Shown in pieces: positions 47,802 through 55,333 of a DNA stretch of 55,333 nucleotides (within the stretch, counting starts at the first letter, position 1; each line of letters begins with the position of its first letter). The notes beneath the pieces are model-generated. The model saw only the letters and a list, made by a program, of their open reading frames with translations, had not been told where the DNA came from and did no database searches. A program made the position numbers and the translations under genes. The DNA is from an uncultured Campylobacter sp. (GTDB lineage Bacteria > Actinomycetota > Actinomycetes > Mycobacteriales > Mycobacteriaceae), in assembly GCA_946221035.1 (NCBI GenBank), contig CAMIME010000011.1, forward strand, positions 1 to 55,333, given 5' to 3'.

Positions 47802-50249
47802 CTACCGCCGAAAGCTGCGAACCACCACGGCAAGCAGTAACAGTGCGCTCAGCAGGCTAATGAGCACCAGGTACGGCCTGCTGCCTGTGGCGGGAAGCGG
47901 CAGCAACGGGATGACCTGGGAGGCGCTGATGGCGGTGAGGGTTACCGTGGCGTCGGCACGCTGGCCCTCAGCAGCGGTGACCGATGCTGCTTCGAACGTC
48001 CACTCGTACTTCCCCGGGGCGGGAAGAGTGCTCGCGGTCGCGGTGAAGGTGCACACGTTGCCCACGGGGATGGCCAGCACGCCCGGGCTTCCGGGAAGGC
48101 CCAGCTGAGCCGCCGTCACGCCAGTGGGTGGTTGCACAGCAGAAACGGGAAGTGCGGTTGCCTCGGAACCGGCGTTCACCGTGCCACGAAGTTGCACCGT
48201 GGTGCCGCCGATGGTGCGGGTTCCGCAGTCGAAGGCGACGGGGCTGGTCGCGCCGGCAAGACCAGCGGCGTCGGCGGGTGCGACCACGTTGCGACGCACG
48301 GAGGCGGACGTGAGGATCGGGGAATAGCGGTTGATGGCGGTCACGGTCTTCGGCGCGGCCGCCGCCGCCACGGTCACCGTGGGCGCGGTCGATTCCGCAC
48401 CGTTATCCACGCGCCAGGCGAGGGTGTGGGTGGCACCAGGCTGGTCTGCTGCGGCCTCGGAGAAGGTACAGCTACTGCCCACAGGCGCGTAAACAGCCAC
48501 GGCGGGTTGTCCCGCCCGCACGGTCAGCGGAACGGTGATCCGGTTCTGCGGATCAACGGGGACACCGAATGCCTGGGTGTAGCGCCGCGGGTCCACGCCA
48601 TTTGGCAGGGCGCACACGGCGGTGATGGTGAATGGGGTTTGGGCGAGGGGGCCGGAGGCGTCGCCAAGCAATTGCTTGGAAAGGTTGAGCTGACCATGCG
48701 TGGTCCATGCCGGCCACAACACCTCGCAGTGGTAGTCGCCGGGCCCGGTGGTGGTGATGGATGCGACCGAGCCGGTGGTCAGGCCGCCTTCGGTTTCCGG
48801 CACCACCGTCGGCGTGATCGGGGTGCGCGCGGTGCCGGCCTGGCTGTAACAGGTCCAGCGCGGCTGGCCGTAGCGTGCGGCACGGTTGAGGCGGTCGTCG
48901 GACGCGGCGATGCGGGAGGTGAAGCGCAGGACGGGCGAGGAACCGTCGTAAAGGTAGGTGCTCTTCTTCGTCTCCACGGGCTGATTGGCCTGCTGGGTGG
49001 CGGTGATGAGCGGGGCTTCGTCCGCGGCCGTGCCGTTCAGCTCGGCGCGCTGGACGTCCATGGTGAAGGTGGTGTCGTCCCGGGCGCCGGTATCGGGCAG
49101 CGTGACGGCTTCGACCTTCTGCTGCTCTTCAACTGCGCTGGTACCCAGCCCGATTGCGAAGCCCTGCGATCCGTTCGTGCGCCAAATGGCCGCCTCGACT
49201 GTCTTGGGCGACAGCGCCTGCGCGACGTAGAACGCCGAGGCGCGGCTGCCGCCACCCACGCAGTTGAAAAAGCCACCAGTGGAGCTGGTTCCGAACTGCG
49301 GCAGCCGAGAAAAGCCCGAGCACACGTCGTTGCTTCCTGGGGGGTTGACCAGGGCGAGTGAACTCACCTCGGTGTCGGCGACCATGCCGATCTCCTCGTC
49401 GTTGTTCACGGACTCCGCATCCGCCATGACGAAGGAGTAGTCGCGGGTCAGGGGAACGCCGTCTTCGTAGATCGTGATGTCGTCGAAGCGGAACACCACG
49501 GGTTCTCTGATCTTGGACGCTCCGATGATCGGGCGGGCCGATCGCGCGCTCGGATCGGTGGCCAGGTAGTACCCCGGGTTCTTCGCGGGGTTGCCCCAGA
49601 ACTGCTGGTTCCACAGCACGTTGGAGTACGCGCCGATGCGCGTGAGGGTGTCGCGGGAGAACGTGGTGCCGCTGGCAAGCTGCTGCTTGTTGGTATCGCT
49701 CGCAGCAACCGTCTGCACCTTCAGGTTGAAGGTGAGCTGCACGTTGCGCGGACCACCGACGTTAACCAGTACCGGCTGCCCAGCGGACGTTGCCGCAGGT
49801 GCGAGATCCGGCAGACGGGTGCCTCCAGACTGGGCGTTGCCGCTCGTTGCAGCGCCGTTGAAGATCGGCCCGAAGTCCAGCCAACAGATGTTGTTCGCGT
49901 ACGGCCCCTGCTCATTAGCAGCGCCCGAACGGTAGTCGCACTTGGTCACAATCTGGTTCGCCTGCGGGGTGAGCGCAGCGAAGGGAACGATCTGACGCGT
50001 GGTGGTGGTCGGCGTGGAAACCGGCACCGAGGACGTTGGCGTGGCGACAGGCGCCGACGTCGGCGCCGTGGTCGCCACAGTGGTCGGCGTGGCCTCCGGG
50101 GCGGTGGTGGTTGTGGGAGGGGTGGTCACGGAGGCGTCGATAAGCGAAGGCTCGGGCTGCGGCGTGGTGGTCTGCGCGGACGCGAACGCGGGCACGGTGA
50201 GAAGCGCCGCCGCGGTGAGCGCGGACGCGAGGCGCTTAAGCATCCTCAT
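47802..50249 (-). CDS. LPATG surface protein of the second pilus operon (tip-like)
   Basis: 815 residues. Signal peptide (to about ASA-QT), a Thr/Pro-rich linker, then a large N-terminal domain with an IVTKCDYRSGAANEQGPYAN segment and cysteines. DUF5979-like repeated domains follow (LNLSKQLLGDASGPLAQTPF, CALPNG). The sorting signal is LPATG (785-789), a helix and RSFRR. It follows the second sortase and overlaps it by 14 bp. Of three nearby ATGs, 50249 has the best-spaced AAGG. It is probably the tip or an accessory adhesin of the second pilus. Confidence 0.8.
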   Translation of the reverse strand: MRMLKRLASALTAAALLTVPAFASAQTTTPQPEPSLIDASVTTPPTTTTAPEATPTTVATTAPTSAPVATPTSSVPVSTPTTTTRQIVPFAALTPQANQIVTKCDYRSGAANEQGPYANNICWLDFGPIFNGAATSGNAQSGGTRLPDLAPAATSAGQPVLVNVGGPRNVQLTFNLKVQTVAASDTNKQQLASGTTFSRDTLTRIGAYSNVLWNQQFWGNPAKNPGYYLATDPSARSARPIIGASKIREPVVFRFDDITIYEDGVPLTRDYSFVMADAESVNNDEEIGMVADTEVSSLALVNPPGSNDVCSGFSRLPQFGTSSTGGFFNCVGGGSRASAFYVAQALSPKTVEAAIWRTNGSQGFAIGLGTSAVEEQQKVEAVTLPDTGARDDTTFTMDVQRAELNGTAADEAPLITATQQANQPVETKKSTYLYDGSSPVLRFTSRIAASDDRLNRAARYGQPRWTCYSQAGTARTPITPTVVPETEGGLTTGSVASITTTGPGDYHCEVLWPAWTTHGQLNLSKQLLGDASGPLAQTPFTITAVCALPNGVDPRRYTQAFGVPVDPQNRITVPLTVRAGQPAVAVYAPVGSSCTFSEAAADQPGATHTLAWRVDNGAESTAPTVTVAAAAAPKTVTAINRYSPILTSASVRRNVVAPADAAGLAGATSPVAFDCGTRTIGGTTVQLRGTVNAGSEATALPVSAVQPPTGVTAAQLGLPGSPGVLAIPVGNVCTFTATASTLPAPGKYEWTFEAASVTAAEGQRADATVTLTAISASQVIPLLPLPATGSRPYLVLISLLSALLLLAVVVRSFRR

Positions 50250-51132
50250 GTTCTTCATCCTTCCTGCGCCGCAGAAGCAGCGGAATGAGTAATAGCAGCA
50301 GAACAAGCAGGGCAAACCCCACGGAGAGCCACATCCACCACTGCCAGCCGATGATCGTGTTCGAGGTCTGCGGGCTCGGCACCTGCTCGTCCACGGGCAC
50401 GCGGACCGCGTCGACCACGAGCCGGTTGAAGTTCAGCCCGTACGGCGTGCAGGTGATCAGGTAGAGGTGGTCGCCGGGCTCGCCGGGCAGCGGGATCGCG
50501 TCCAGCGAGTCGGGCGGCACCACCTTCGAGCCCACCATTTGGTAACGCAGCGTGCGCCCGAGGACGTGGATGTAGATGTCCTCGCCGTTTTTCAGTTTTG
50601 GCAGGTTGTCAAACATCGACGCGTTGACCAGCCCCGTATGCGCCGAGATCGCCGTGTTCGACCCCTCCCCTCCCGTGGGAAAGGTGGTGCCGAACAGGTG
50701 GCCCGCGCCCTTCGTCAGCACGCGATCGGAAGTGCCGTGATACACCGGCAGCGCGATCCCGACAGACGGGATCACCACCTGCGCGAGCTGGTCCTGGCCC
50801 GGTGCCAGCCCCGTGTCCAGGTAGCGGCGGTAGTCGGGTGAGGTGTGGTCGCCGCCGATGCTCAGCTCCGAGACCGGCTGCGCGGTGATGTCCCGGTTGT
50901 ACGCCAGCATCGCCTCCCACAGCCCGTCGCGTTCGCGGTCCGGCAGTTGCGCCGCCTCCGCGCGGGTGCGCTCCGCGATGATCGCGTGGTAGCGGTTGTT
51001 CACCAGCGTCGAGGTCACCGGGTACAGCATCCCCAGAAGGCCGAGAATCAGCGCCAGCGCCCAGAACACATCTTTCCAAGAGCGCTTTTGCTTATCGACG
51101 ACCTCCGGTTCCTCCGCCACGGCCCTCCTCAC
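50236..51132 (-). CDS. class C-like sortase of the second pilus operon
   Basis: 298 residues from GTG 51132 (alternative GTG 51120). N-terminal helix (about 21-40), sortase barrel, C-terminal helix and RRRKDEE tail. Catalytic His165 is in ISAHTG, Cys228 in LITCTPYG, and Arg237. In the lid position there is no DPW or DPF; the region reads SELSIGGDHTSPDYRRY, so the usual lid is absent or changed. The preceding pilin stop is 10 bp upstream, and the next gene overlaps its end. Confidence 0.88.
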   Translation of the reverse strand: MRRAVAEEPEVVDKQKRSWKDVFWALALILGLLGMLYPVTSTLVNNRYHAIIAERTRAEAAQLPDRERDGLWEAMLAYNRDITAQPVSELSIGGDHTSPDYRRYLDTGLAPGQDQLAQVVIPSVGIALPVYHGTSDRVLTKGAGHLFGTTFPTGGEGSNTAISAHTGLVNASMFDNLPKLKNGEDIYIHVLGRTLRYQMVGSKVVPPDSLDAIPLPGEPGDHLYLITCTPYGLNFNRLVVDAVRVPVDEQVPSPQTSNTIIGWQWWMWLSVGFALLVLLLLLIPLLLRRRKDEEHEDA

Positions 51133-51142
51133 CCGACCGGCC

Positions 51143-52741
51143 TTAAGCCGCGCGGTTACGGCGTGCGAAGTACAGCGCAGCCAGCAGTGCCAGCAGGCCA
51201 CCGCCGATGACCGCGAACAAGGTGCCGCGCTCACCCGTGGTGGGCAGGTTGATGGCCGTGTTGTCCTTCACGTTGGTGATTTTCACCGCGTTCGTGCGGT
51301 TGGCGTTCGTGATGGACGCCGCCACCGGCTGCGGGTTCAACGCGTAGCCGCGCGGCGCCTGGGTCTCCACCACGCAGTAATCGAAGCTGTCATCCTGCGA
51401 GGCGTTGTTGTAGAAGTCCTCCACCTGGATCGCCGGCAGGATGACGGAACCGTCGTCGCCCGTCGTCCACGTGTTCGTGCGATTAACGGTGATCGGGCCC
51501 GCGTTGGTCTCGGTGGTACCGGGGTTGCAGCGGTAAAGCTGGAACTTCGCACCTTTCAGGGCGGCGTCGTTCTCGCCCACCTTATTGATCGTGATCTGAC
51601 CCAGCACCGTCTTGACCGCCGATACGTCGATCGGTTTGACGTTCCGGTTCGGGTTGTCCACGTTGATCACGTCGCGGGTGAACTGGGCGTTAGTGTTCGC
51701 GGTGTTCGGCGGGTAGATCTGGGCCGAGTTCGTCGCCTCACCCGGGGTCGCGCCGTCCTTGAGCTTTGCCTCGTAGCTGAGCACCACGCGAGTCTGCTCC
51801 TTATTCGCCTGACGTGCCGCCACCAACTTCTTCAGGCCGTCCTCGGTCAGCGACACGCCGAACTTTCCGTTGCCCTTGACCACCTGGTAATCGGTGCCGC
51901 TGTCCAGGGTGGTGTCGCTGGTGGGGGTGGTGCCGCCGGTGAGCTTCACCGCGATGGTGCTGTCCACGACGTCCAAGCGGGTCTCGTCGAAATCATCCAC
52001 GATGTCGTAGCCGTCGAACGTGTTGGTCGCGGGCACAGCCGGAACGGAACCAGATACGGTGTACTTGATGTTCTCGCCGGCGTACACGCGCGAGTCATCC
52101 ACCGTCTTCTCACCTGTCACCTGCTGGTTCTTCGGGTACACGTGGACGTCACGGTTCCACCCGGTCACCACCTGGTCAGTGCCTGTGCCAGAGGTCAGGG
52201 GAAGCGGCAGCGCGATGTAGAACGGGGCGACCGCCGTCGCGCCGGCCGGCGTCACCGTCTCCTCGACGTAGTACACACCCACCGGGAAGTTGCCCGTAGC
52301 CACGCCGTTTGCCGTGGTGAGGGTGGTCGCAGGCCCCAGGTTGGCCGCATCCGGCGTGGTGGCGTTGCGCAGCTCCGAGTACTGCTGCCAGCCCGCCACG
52401 GTGGTGAGGTCGATGTTGTTCACCCGGCGCACGGTGAACTGCACCCCGTTTGCCGGGGTCAGACCATTCGCGGCGTTGTTGGCCTGGCCGCCGGTGTACT
52501 CCGGCTGGGTGGCCACCGGGTCGCCAATGTACTTGTGCAGGTTCAAGGCCACCGGGTTTGCGCCCTGGGAAGCCACGTTGGCGATGAGCTGCTGCACATC
52601 CGTGTTCGACACGGTCACAGCATTGCTGAAGTCCGTACCCGCGTCAGCGGCGAGTGCGAGCGGCAGCGGCGCCGCGGCACCCGCTGCGAGAGCAACTGCG
52701 AGAGAAATACCAGCTACGCGGCTGGAGATGGTGCGGGTCAT
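51143..52741 (-). CDS. major pilin of the second pilus operon, LPTTG
   Basis: 532 residues from MTRTISSRVAG, with AAGGGG before the ATG. Signal peptide to about ALA-AD. Pilin motif WNRDVHVYPKN (Trp195 to Lys204), an early E-box-like VYYVEETVTPAGA, and a later YCVVETQAPRGYALNP. The sorting signal is LPTTG (499-503) with a helix and ARRNRAA. It is distinct in sequence from the first major pilin, so the strain should build two antigenically different pili. Confidence 0.92.
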   Translation of the reverse strand: MTRTISSRVAGISLAVALAAGAAAPLPLALAADAGTDFSNAVTVSNTDVQQLIANVASQGANPVALNLHKYIGDPVATQPEYTGGQANNAANGLTPANGVQFTVRRVNNIDLTTVAGWQQYSELRNATTPDAANLGPATTLTTANGVATGNFPVGVYYVEETVTPAGATAVAPFYIALPLPLTSGTGTDQVVTGWNRDVHVYPKNQQVTGEKTVDDSRVYAGENIKYTVSGSVPAVPATNTFDGYDIVDDFDETRLDVVDSTIAVKLTGGTTPTSDTTLDSGTDYQVVKGNGKFGVSLTEDGLKKLVAARQANKEQTRVVLSYEAKLKDGATPGEATNSAQIYPPNTANTNAQFTRDVINVDNPNRNVKPIDVSAVKTVLGQITINKVGENDAALKGAKFQLYRCNPGTTETNAGPITVNRTNTWTTGDDGSVILPAIQVEDFYNNASQDDSFDYCVVETQAPRGYALNPQPVAASITNANRTNAVKITNVKDNTAINLPTTGERGTLFAVIGGGLLALLAALYFARRNRAA

Positions 52742-53022
52742 GCGGTCCCCTTCTCGGATCACTTTTCAAACATTCCGAGAATTGATTAGCACATGTTGAC
52801 GCCTCACACAAGCGGTCCGAGGTGGCGGGCAGTGGCCGGGACGCCCGATGCAGTAACGATCGACACTTCATCGGCCGGATCGATGGAAAGATCCAGGTCG
52901 CGGATGAGGTCATGTCGATCGTCACTGGATACTGGCCCGGCGTCGAACTTCCGAGCCAGAAAAACCGCCGCGGCAGGGTGGCCGTGGCGGTGGTGACGGG
53001 GGCGTCGATAAGCGAAGTGCTC
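52742..53022. other. 281-bp gap between second pilus operon and ppk2
   Basis: It should hold the promoter of the pilus operon; near the pilin, GAGAATTGATTAGCACATG is AT-rich, but no clear box pair stands out. One copy of the dispersed 11-mer lies at 53003-53013, just after the ppk2 stop. No gene is supported. Confidence 0.5.
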
Positions 53023-53916
53023 TTAGTCGCCGATCTGGTCGCGACCGCGCTTGACAATCTGCGGGTCGGGCTCGCCGACGACTTCGTGGTCCTTGTTCGT
53101 GTACTCGAACTTGGACAGGATGTAGCGCATAGCGTTGAGGCGGGCGCGCTTCTTGTCGTTGGACTTGATGGTGATCCAGGGGGACTCGTCGGTATCCGTG
53201 TAACGGAACTGCTCCTCCTTGGCGCGGGTGTAATCGTCCCACTTGTCCAGGGAGGCAAGGTCCATGGGCGAGAGCTTCCACTGGCGCACCGGGTCAACCT
53301 GGCGGATGGCGAAGCGGGTGCGCTGCTCCTTTTGCGTCACGGAGAACCAGAACTTGGTCAGGGAGATGCCGGAGCCGAGGATCATGTTCTCCAGCATCGG
53401 CACCTCGCGCAGGAACTCGGCGTGCTGCGACTCGGTGCAGAAGCCCATGACGCGCTCAACGCCGGAGCGGTTGTACCAGGAGCGGTCGAAGAAGACGATC
53501 TCGCCGCCAGCCGGGAAGTGCTGGATGTAGCGCTGGAAGTACCAGGAGGTGGACTCGCGCGGGCTCGGCTTCTCCAGGGCGACAGTGCGCGCACCACGCG
53601 GGTTGAGGTGCTCATTGAAGCGCTTGATGGTGCCGCCCTTACCGGCTGCGTCGCGGCCCTCGAAGATGATGATGTGACGCTGGCCGGTATCCTTCGTCCA
53701 GTTCTGCCACTTCAGCAACTCAATCTGCAGAGCGCGCTTGACCTTCTCGTACTCGTCGCGGCTCATGCGCTCGTCGTACGGGTAGTTCTCGCGCCAAGTC
53801 TCAATCGGGGTACCGTCCGCCTTGAGGAGCACTGGGTCATCTTCGTCAGAATCGTCGACGTAGTAACCCTCGGTCTCCGTCAGGTCGATCATGGGCATGT
53901 CATCATCGTTTGCCAT
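53023..53916 (-). CDS. ppk2: polyphosphate kinase 2
   Basis: 297 residues from MANDDDMPMIDLTETEG. PPK2 uses polyphosphate to make GTP or ATP from the diphosphates, or the reverse. Walker A GRDAAGKGGT (87-96), LNPRGARTVALEKPSPRE, Walker B EIVFFDRSWYNRSGVERVMGF and the closing KSNDKKRARLNAMRYIL are all present. The same gene neighbours porA/porH/groEL in C. glutamicum. TACACT lies 7 nt before the ATG and there is no SD, so the start is probably leaderless. Confidence 0.93.
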   Translation of the reverse strand: MANDDDMPMIDLTETEGYYVDDSDEDDPVLLKADGTPIETWRENYPYDERMSRDEYEKVKRALQIELLKWQNWTKDTGQRHIIIFEGRDAAGKGGTIKRFNEHLNPRGARTVALEKPSPRESTSWYFQRYIQHFPAGGEIVFFDRSWYNRSGVERVMGFCTESQHAEFLREVPMLENMILGSGISLTKFWFSVTQKEQRTRFAIRQVDPVRQWKLSPMDLASLDKWDDYTRAKEEQFRYTDTDESPWITIKSNDKKRARLNAMRYILSKFEYTNKDHEVVGEPDPQIVKRGRDQIGD

Positions 53917-54040
53917 GCGGTCGAGTGTAGTCGCGCACGGGCAGGAGCGCTCGGCATGCATTTCGCTTATCGACGCCCCCATCTCATTCCCACCGAACCA
54001 CAAACACTGGGGAAACCTTGGGGATCTATCACCGTACGCT

Positions 54041-54110
54041 TGTTGACACATCCATAGTTTTACATGCATGGGTCAGGGTCTGTTGATACGTCTATTAGTT
54101 TGACTGCATG
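54041..54110. repeat. two imperfect 30-bp direct repeats with a 40-bp period
   Basis: 54041-54070 begins TGTTGACACATCCATAG and 54081-54110 begins TGTTGATACGTCTATTAG. Both end in GCATG, and about two thirds of positions agree. Each contains a TTGAYA -35-like word on the plus strand. They lie between ppk2 and the terminator of porA. Confidence 0.45.
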
Positions 54111-54140
54111 AATAGCGCGAATCGATTAGGTACGAAATGC

Positions 54141-54169
54141 AAAAACCCTGCCGCTGAAGCGACAGGGTT
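54141..54169 (-). terminator. terminator of porH-porA
   Basis: On the minus strand, AACCCTGTCGC / GCGGCAGGGTT with a TTCA loop is followed by TTTTGC. A second small hairpin (TCCCGC-N4-GCGGGA, 54175-54190) lies between it and the porA stop. Confidence 0.9.
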
Positions 54170-54200
54170 AGTGAATCCCGCCCAAGCGGGAAGGAAGCTA

Positions 54201-54332
54201 CTACGGGAGCAGCTTGAGGAGCTTCTCAGCACCCTCAGCAGCCTTGACGAGCGGCTCCATGAACTTGAAGATCGGCTCCCAGATCTTGCCGAGACCATCT
54301 GCGAACTGGGAAGAACCTGCGAAGAATTCCAT
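54201..54332 (-). CDS. porA: small mycomembrane porin PorA-like
   Basis: 43 residues: MEFFAGSSQFADGLGKIWEP, then a mostly amphipathic helix with KAAEGAEKLLKLLP at the end. There is no signal peptide. Identification rests on size, amphipathic character and the conserved order ppk2 - porA - porH - groEL seen in C. glutamicum, where PorA and PorH (45 and 57 residues) together form the main cation-selective channel. AGGAGAA precedes the ATG, and a strong terminator follows. In related proteins a Ser is O-mycoloylated; Ser7 and Ser8 are the only candidates here. Confidence 0.8.
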   Translation of the reverse strand: MEFFAGSSQFADGLGKIWEPIFKFMEPLVKAAEGAEKLLKLLP

Positions 54333-54371
54333 TGTTTTTCTCCTGTGATGTGTTAGGGCTGGTGGGTGAAA

Positions 54372-54566
54372 TTAGTTGTTAGAAGACAGGGAAGACAGCG
54401 GCTCGAAAGCGCCCTTCAGCTTCTCAGCGTCGTTAGCGAAGAGGTCAGCGATGTCCTGAATCGGGTTGCCGCCGAAGAAGTCGGTCAGGCCGCTGATGAC
54501 CTTGTCCCAGCCCTTCCAGGTGTCCTGGAAGTTGGACAGGTGGGTGATGATTTCCTTCACGTCCAT
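54372..54566 (-). CDS. porH: small mycomembrane porin PorH-like
   Basis: 64 residues: MDVKEIITHLSNFQDTWKGW, then a helical acidic body ending in FEPLSSLSSNN. It has no signal peptide, is acidic, and is close to the 57-residue PorH of C. glutamicum in length and in the MD-start amphipathic build. It lies 39 bp upstream of porA in the same transcript, and CAAGGAG precedes the ATG. The Ser-rich C-terminus could accept mycolate. Confidence 0.8.
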   Translation of the reverse strand: MDVKEIITHLSNFQDTWKGWDKVISGLTDFFGGNPIQDIADLFANDAEKLKGAFEPLSSLSSNN

Positions 54567-55010
54567 GTGAAAATCTCCTTGAGTTCACCGGCTGACGCCG
54601 GATGAGGTTTCTGGTGTTCAGACACCCCGGTCGGGCGTCACAAGAGCAATATTGCCATAGATCTCACAGCCGTCAACACATGCAATTCATTGCCATGACC
54701 AGCACATTATTCCTTAAGCTCGCCTTAAAACATTAACGGTTGGTTAAGTGATGGCGGTTATGTCAAACTACCTGCATATTTTGACGGTCAAAAATTTACT
54801 TTTAAGCGAACAACCCCTCAGTCTGTAACGCGTTTTACAAGGCGTTCGATATGCCGAATTCAGCAGGAAAATTCTTTTCCTGAAAGTTTGGACACCCCTA
54901 TTCCGGGGGTGCCTCACAGCTTTACTCCAGCCACACTGGCCCGGCGCCGAACTGGAGCTCACAGCGCAGCGTTGCCGAAACGAGACCTAAGAAACCTGCT
55001 GGTTGCACGC
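54567..55010. promoter_or_regulatory. AT-rich upstream region of porH-porA with several hairpins
   Basis: No convincing gene. It contains the palindrome TTTTGAC-G-GTCAAAA (54779-54793), a TTGACA on the minus strand (54766-54761), the perfect hairpin CAGGAAAA-TTC-TTTTCCTG (54864-54882) and CACCCC-N6-GGGGGTG (about 54894-54914). The long leader suggests a regulated promoter for a highly expressed porin operon, perhaps with a small RNA or leader transcript. Confidence 0.45.
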
Positions 55011-55051
55011 AAAATCCCCACCGTCCAGGCTTGCGCCTAGGGGTGGGGATT
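55011..55051 (-). terminator. terminator of groEL
   Basis: On the minus strand, AATCCCCACC / GGTGGGGATT with an inner stem AGGCGCAAGCCT is followed by TTTTGC, about 45 bp after the groEL stop. Confidence 0.85.
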
Positions 55052-55094
55052 CAAAGGGACGCGGGAGGGTGCGTCGATAAGCGAGAAAGCTCGC

Positions 55095-55333
55095 TTACAT
55101 CATGCCGCCCATGGCCTCTGGGTCCATTGCAGGAGCTGCGGGCTCCGGCATCTGCGCAACGACAGCCTCTGTGGTGAGGAAGAGGCCAGCGATGGACGCA
55201 GCGTTCTGCAGTGCGGAACGGGTGACCTTCGCGGGGTCAGCGATACCGTTGGCCAGCATGTTGACGTACTCACCGGTGGCGGCGTTCAGGCCCTCGCCAG
55301 CGGGGAGGTTAGCAACCTTGTCGGCGACAACAC
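55095..55333 (-). CDS. groEL: 60-kDa chaperonin GroEL, C-terminal part (cut by window end)
   Basis: The last about 78 codons of a GroEL: NLPAGEGLNAATGEYVNMLA, then DPAKVTRSALQNAASIAGLF and the flexible tail ending GGMM. The rest is beyond the window edge. Its place before porH/porA matches the groEL2 of other corynebacteria. Confidence 0.92.
   Translation of the reverse strand, partial: VVADKVANLPAGEGLNAATGEYVNMLANGIADPAKVTRSALQNAASIAGLFLTTEAVVAQMPEPAAPAMDPEAMGGMM

Larger units (their letters stand above)
7508..55082. repeat. dispersed 11-mer GCTTATCGACG, 16 exact copies
   Basis: Plus-strand copies start at 9122, 11766, 13555, 18164, 22371, 28814, 43663, 51090 and 53965. Minus-strand copies (reading CGTCGATAAGC on the plus strand) start at 7508, 16823, 21076, 25665, 50135, 53003 and 55072. 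Single-mismatch copies lie at 19241, 25124, 27665, 30416 and 37448. Many extend to TTCGCTTATCGACGNCTCCG. Copies occur in genes, in different frames (SLID, VDK, SIS, LST), and between genes. Confidence 0.85.

Noticed and set aside
54108..54356. 82-codon plus frame opposite porA
   Set aside because: Its Leu/Glu heptad look is the mirror of the amphipathic porin helix; there is no SD.
54768..54962. 64-codon minus frame upstream of porH
   Set aside because: No SD, basic and Cys-scattered, and it runs through two hairpins. I favour untranslated leader DNA.

Overview
The window is chromosomal DNA of a Corynebacterium species. The evidence is its high GC content, the block folE-folP-folB-folK-DUF3180-DUF6779-DUF2520-panC beside ftsH, hpt, tilS, dacB and ppa (gene order typical of Corynebacteriales), and a porA/porH/groEL locus beside a PPK2 kinase, which is characteristic of mycolate-bearing corynebacteria. 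Many starts look leaderless, with a TANNNT -10 box 6-8 nt before the start codon, also typical of these actinobacteria.

Layout. (1) 1-1,684: a low-GC alpha/beta hydrolase gene lies between the right end of one IS4/IS1634-type element and an internally deleted relic of the same type. (2) 1,754-16,904: core genes, nearly all on the minus strand: ptsG-ptsI, lysS, a membrane protein, the panC/folate-biosynthesis operon, ftsH and hpt. (3) 16,905-19,086: an insertion between hpt and tilS. It carries a repeat array, a DUF222-HNH endonuclease gene and a vapB antitoxin with a beheaded vapC. (4) 19,087-21,883: tilS, dacB and ppa. (5) 21,939-53,000: a roughly 31-kb accessory surface-protein region. It holds a membrane-anchored metzincin with a Ser/Thr stalk, three paralogous secreted proteins with xAxTG-like C-termini and two class F-like sortases next to them, rhodanese, MarR, a Pls/PosA-type NRPS, an intact DUF1778-GNAT toxin-antitoxin pair, two broken toxin loci, two sortase-C pilus operons, and between those operons an AAA-ATPase/PIN gene pair. 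(6) 53,023-55,333: ppk2, the small porin genes porA and porH, and the 3' end of groEL.

How the genes work together. ptsG and ptsI provide sugar uptake by the phosphotransferase system. The fol block makes tetrahydrofolate from GTP, and panC makes pantothenate. dacB, the sortases and the pilins shape the cell wall and surface. porA and porH encode likely mycomembrane channels. The first pilus operon follows the order major pilin, SrtC, base pilin, large tip adhesin; the second is major pilin, SrtC, large LPATG protein. A C10 homopolymer lies in the 424-bp region upstream of the first operon.

The most unusual signal is not a gene. An exact 11-mer, GCTTATCGACG, occurs 16 times on both strands, inside genes in several reading frames and in intergenic DNA, where well under one copy is expected from base composition. 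It has no exact copies between 28.8 and 43.7 kb. Other notable signals are three toxin genes cut off beside intact partner genes, the sortase/paralogue pairing with a fourth paralogue reduced to a relic, and the ATPase-PIN pair as a candidate defence module. No tRNA, rRNA or CRISPR array was found.
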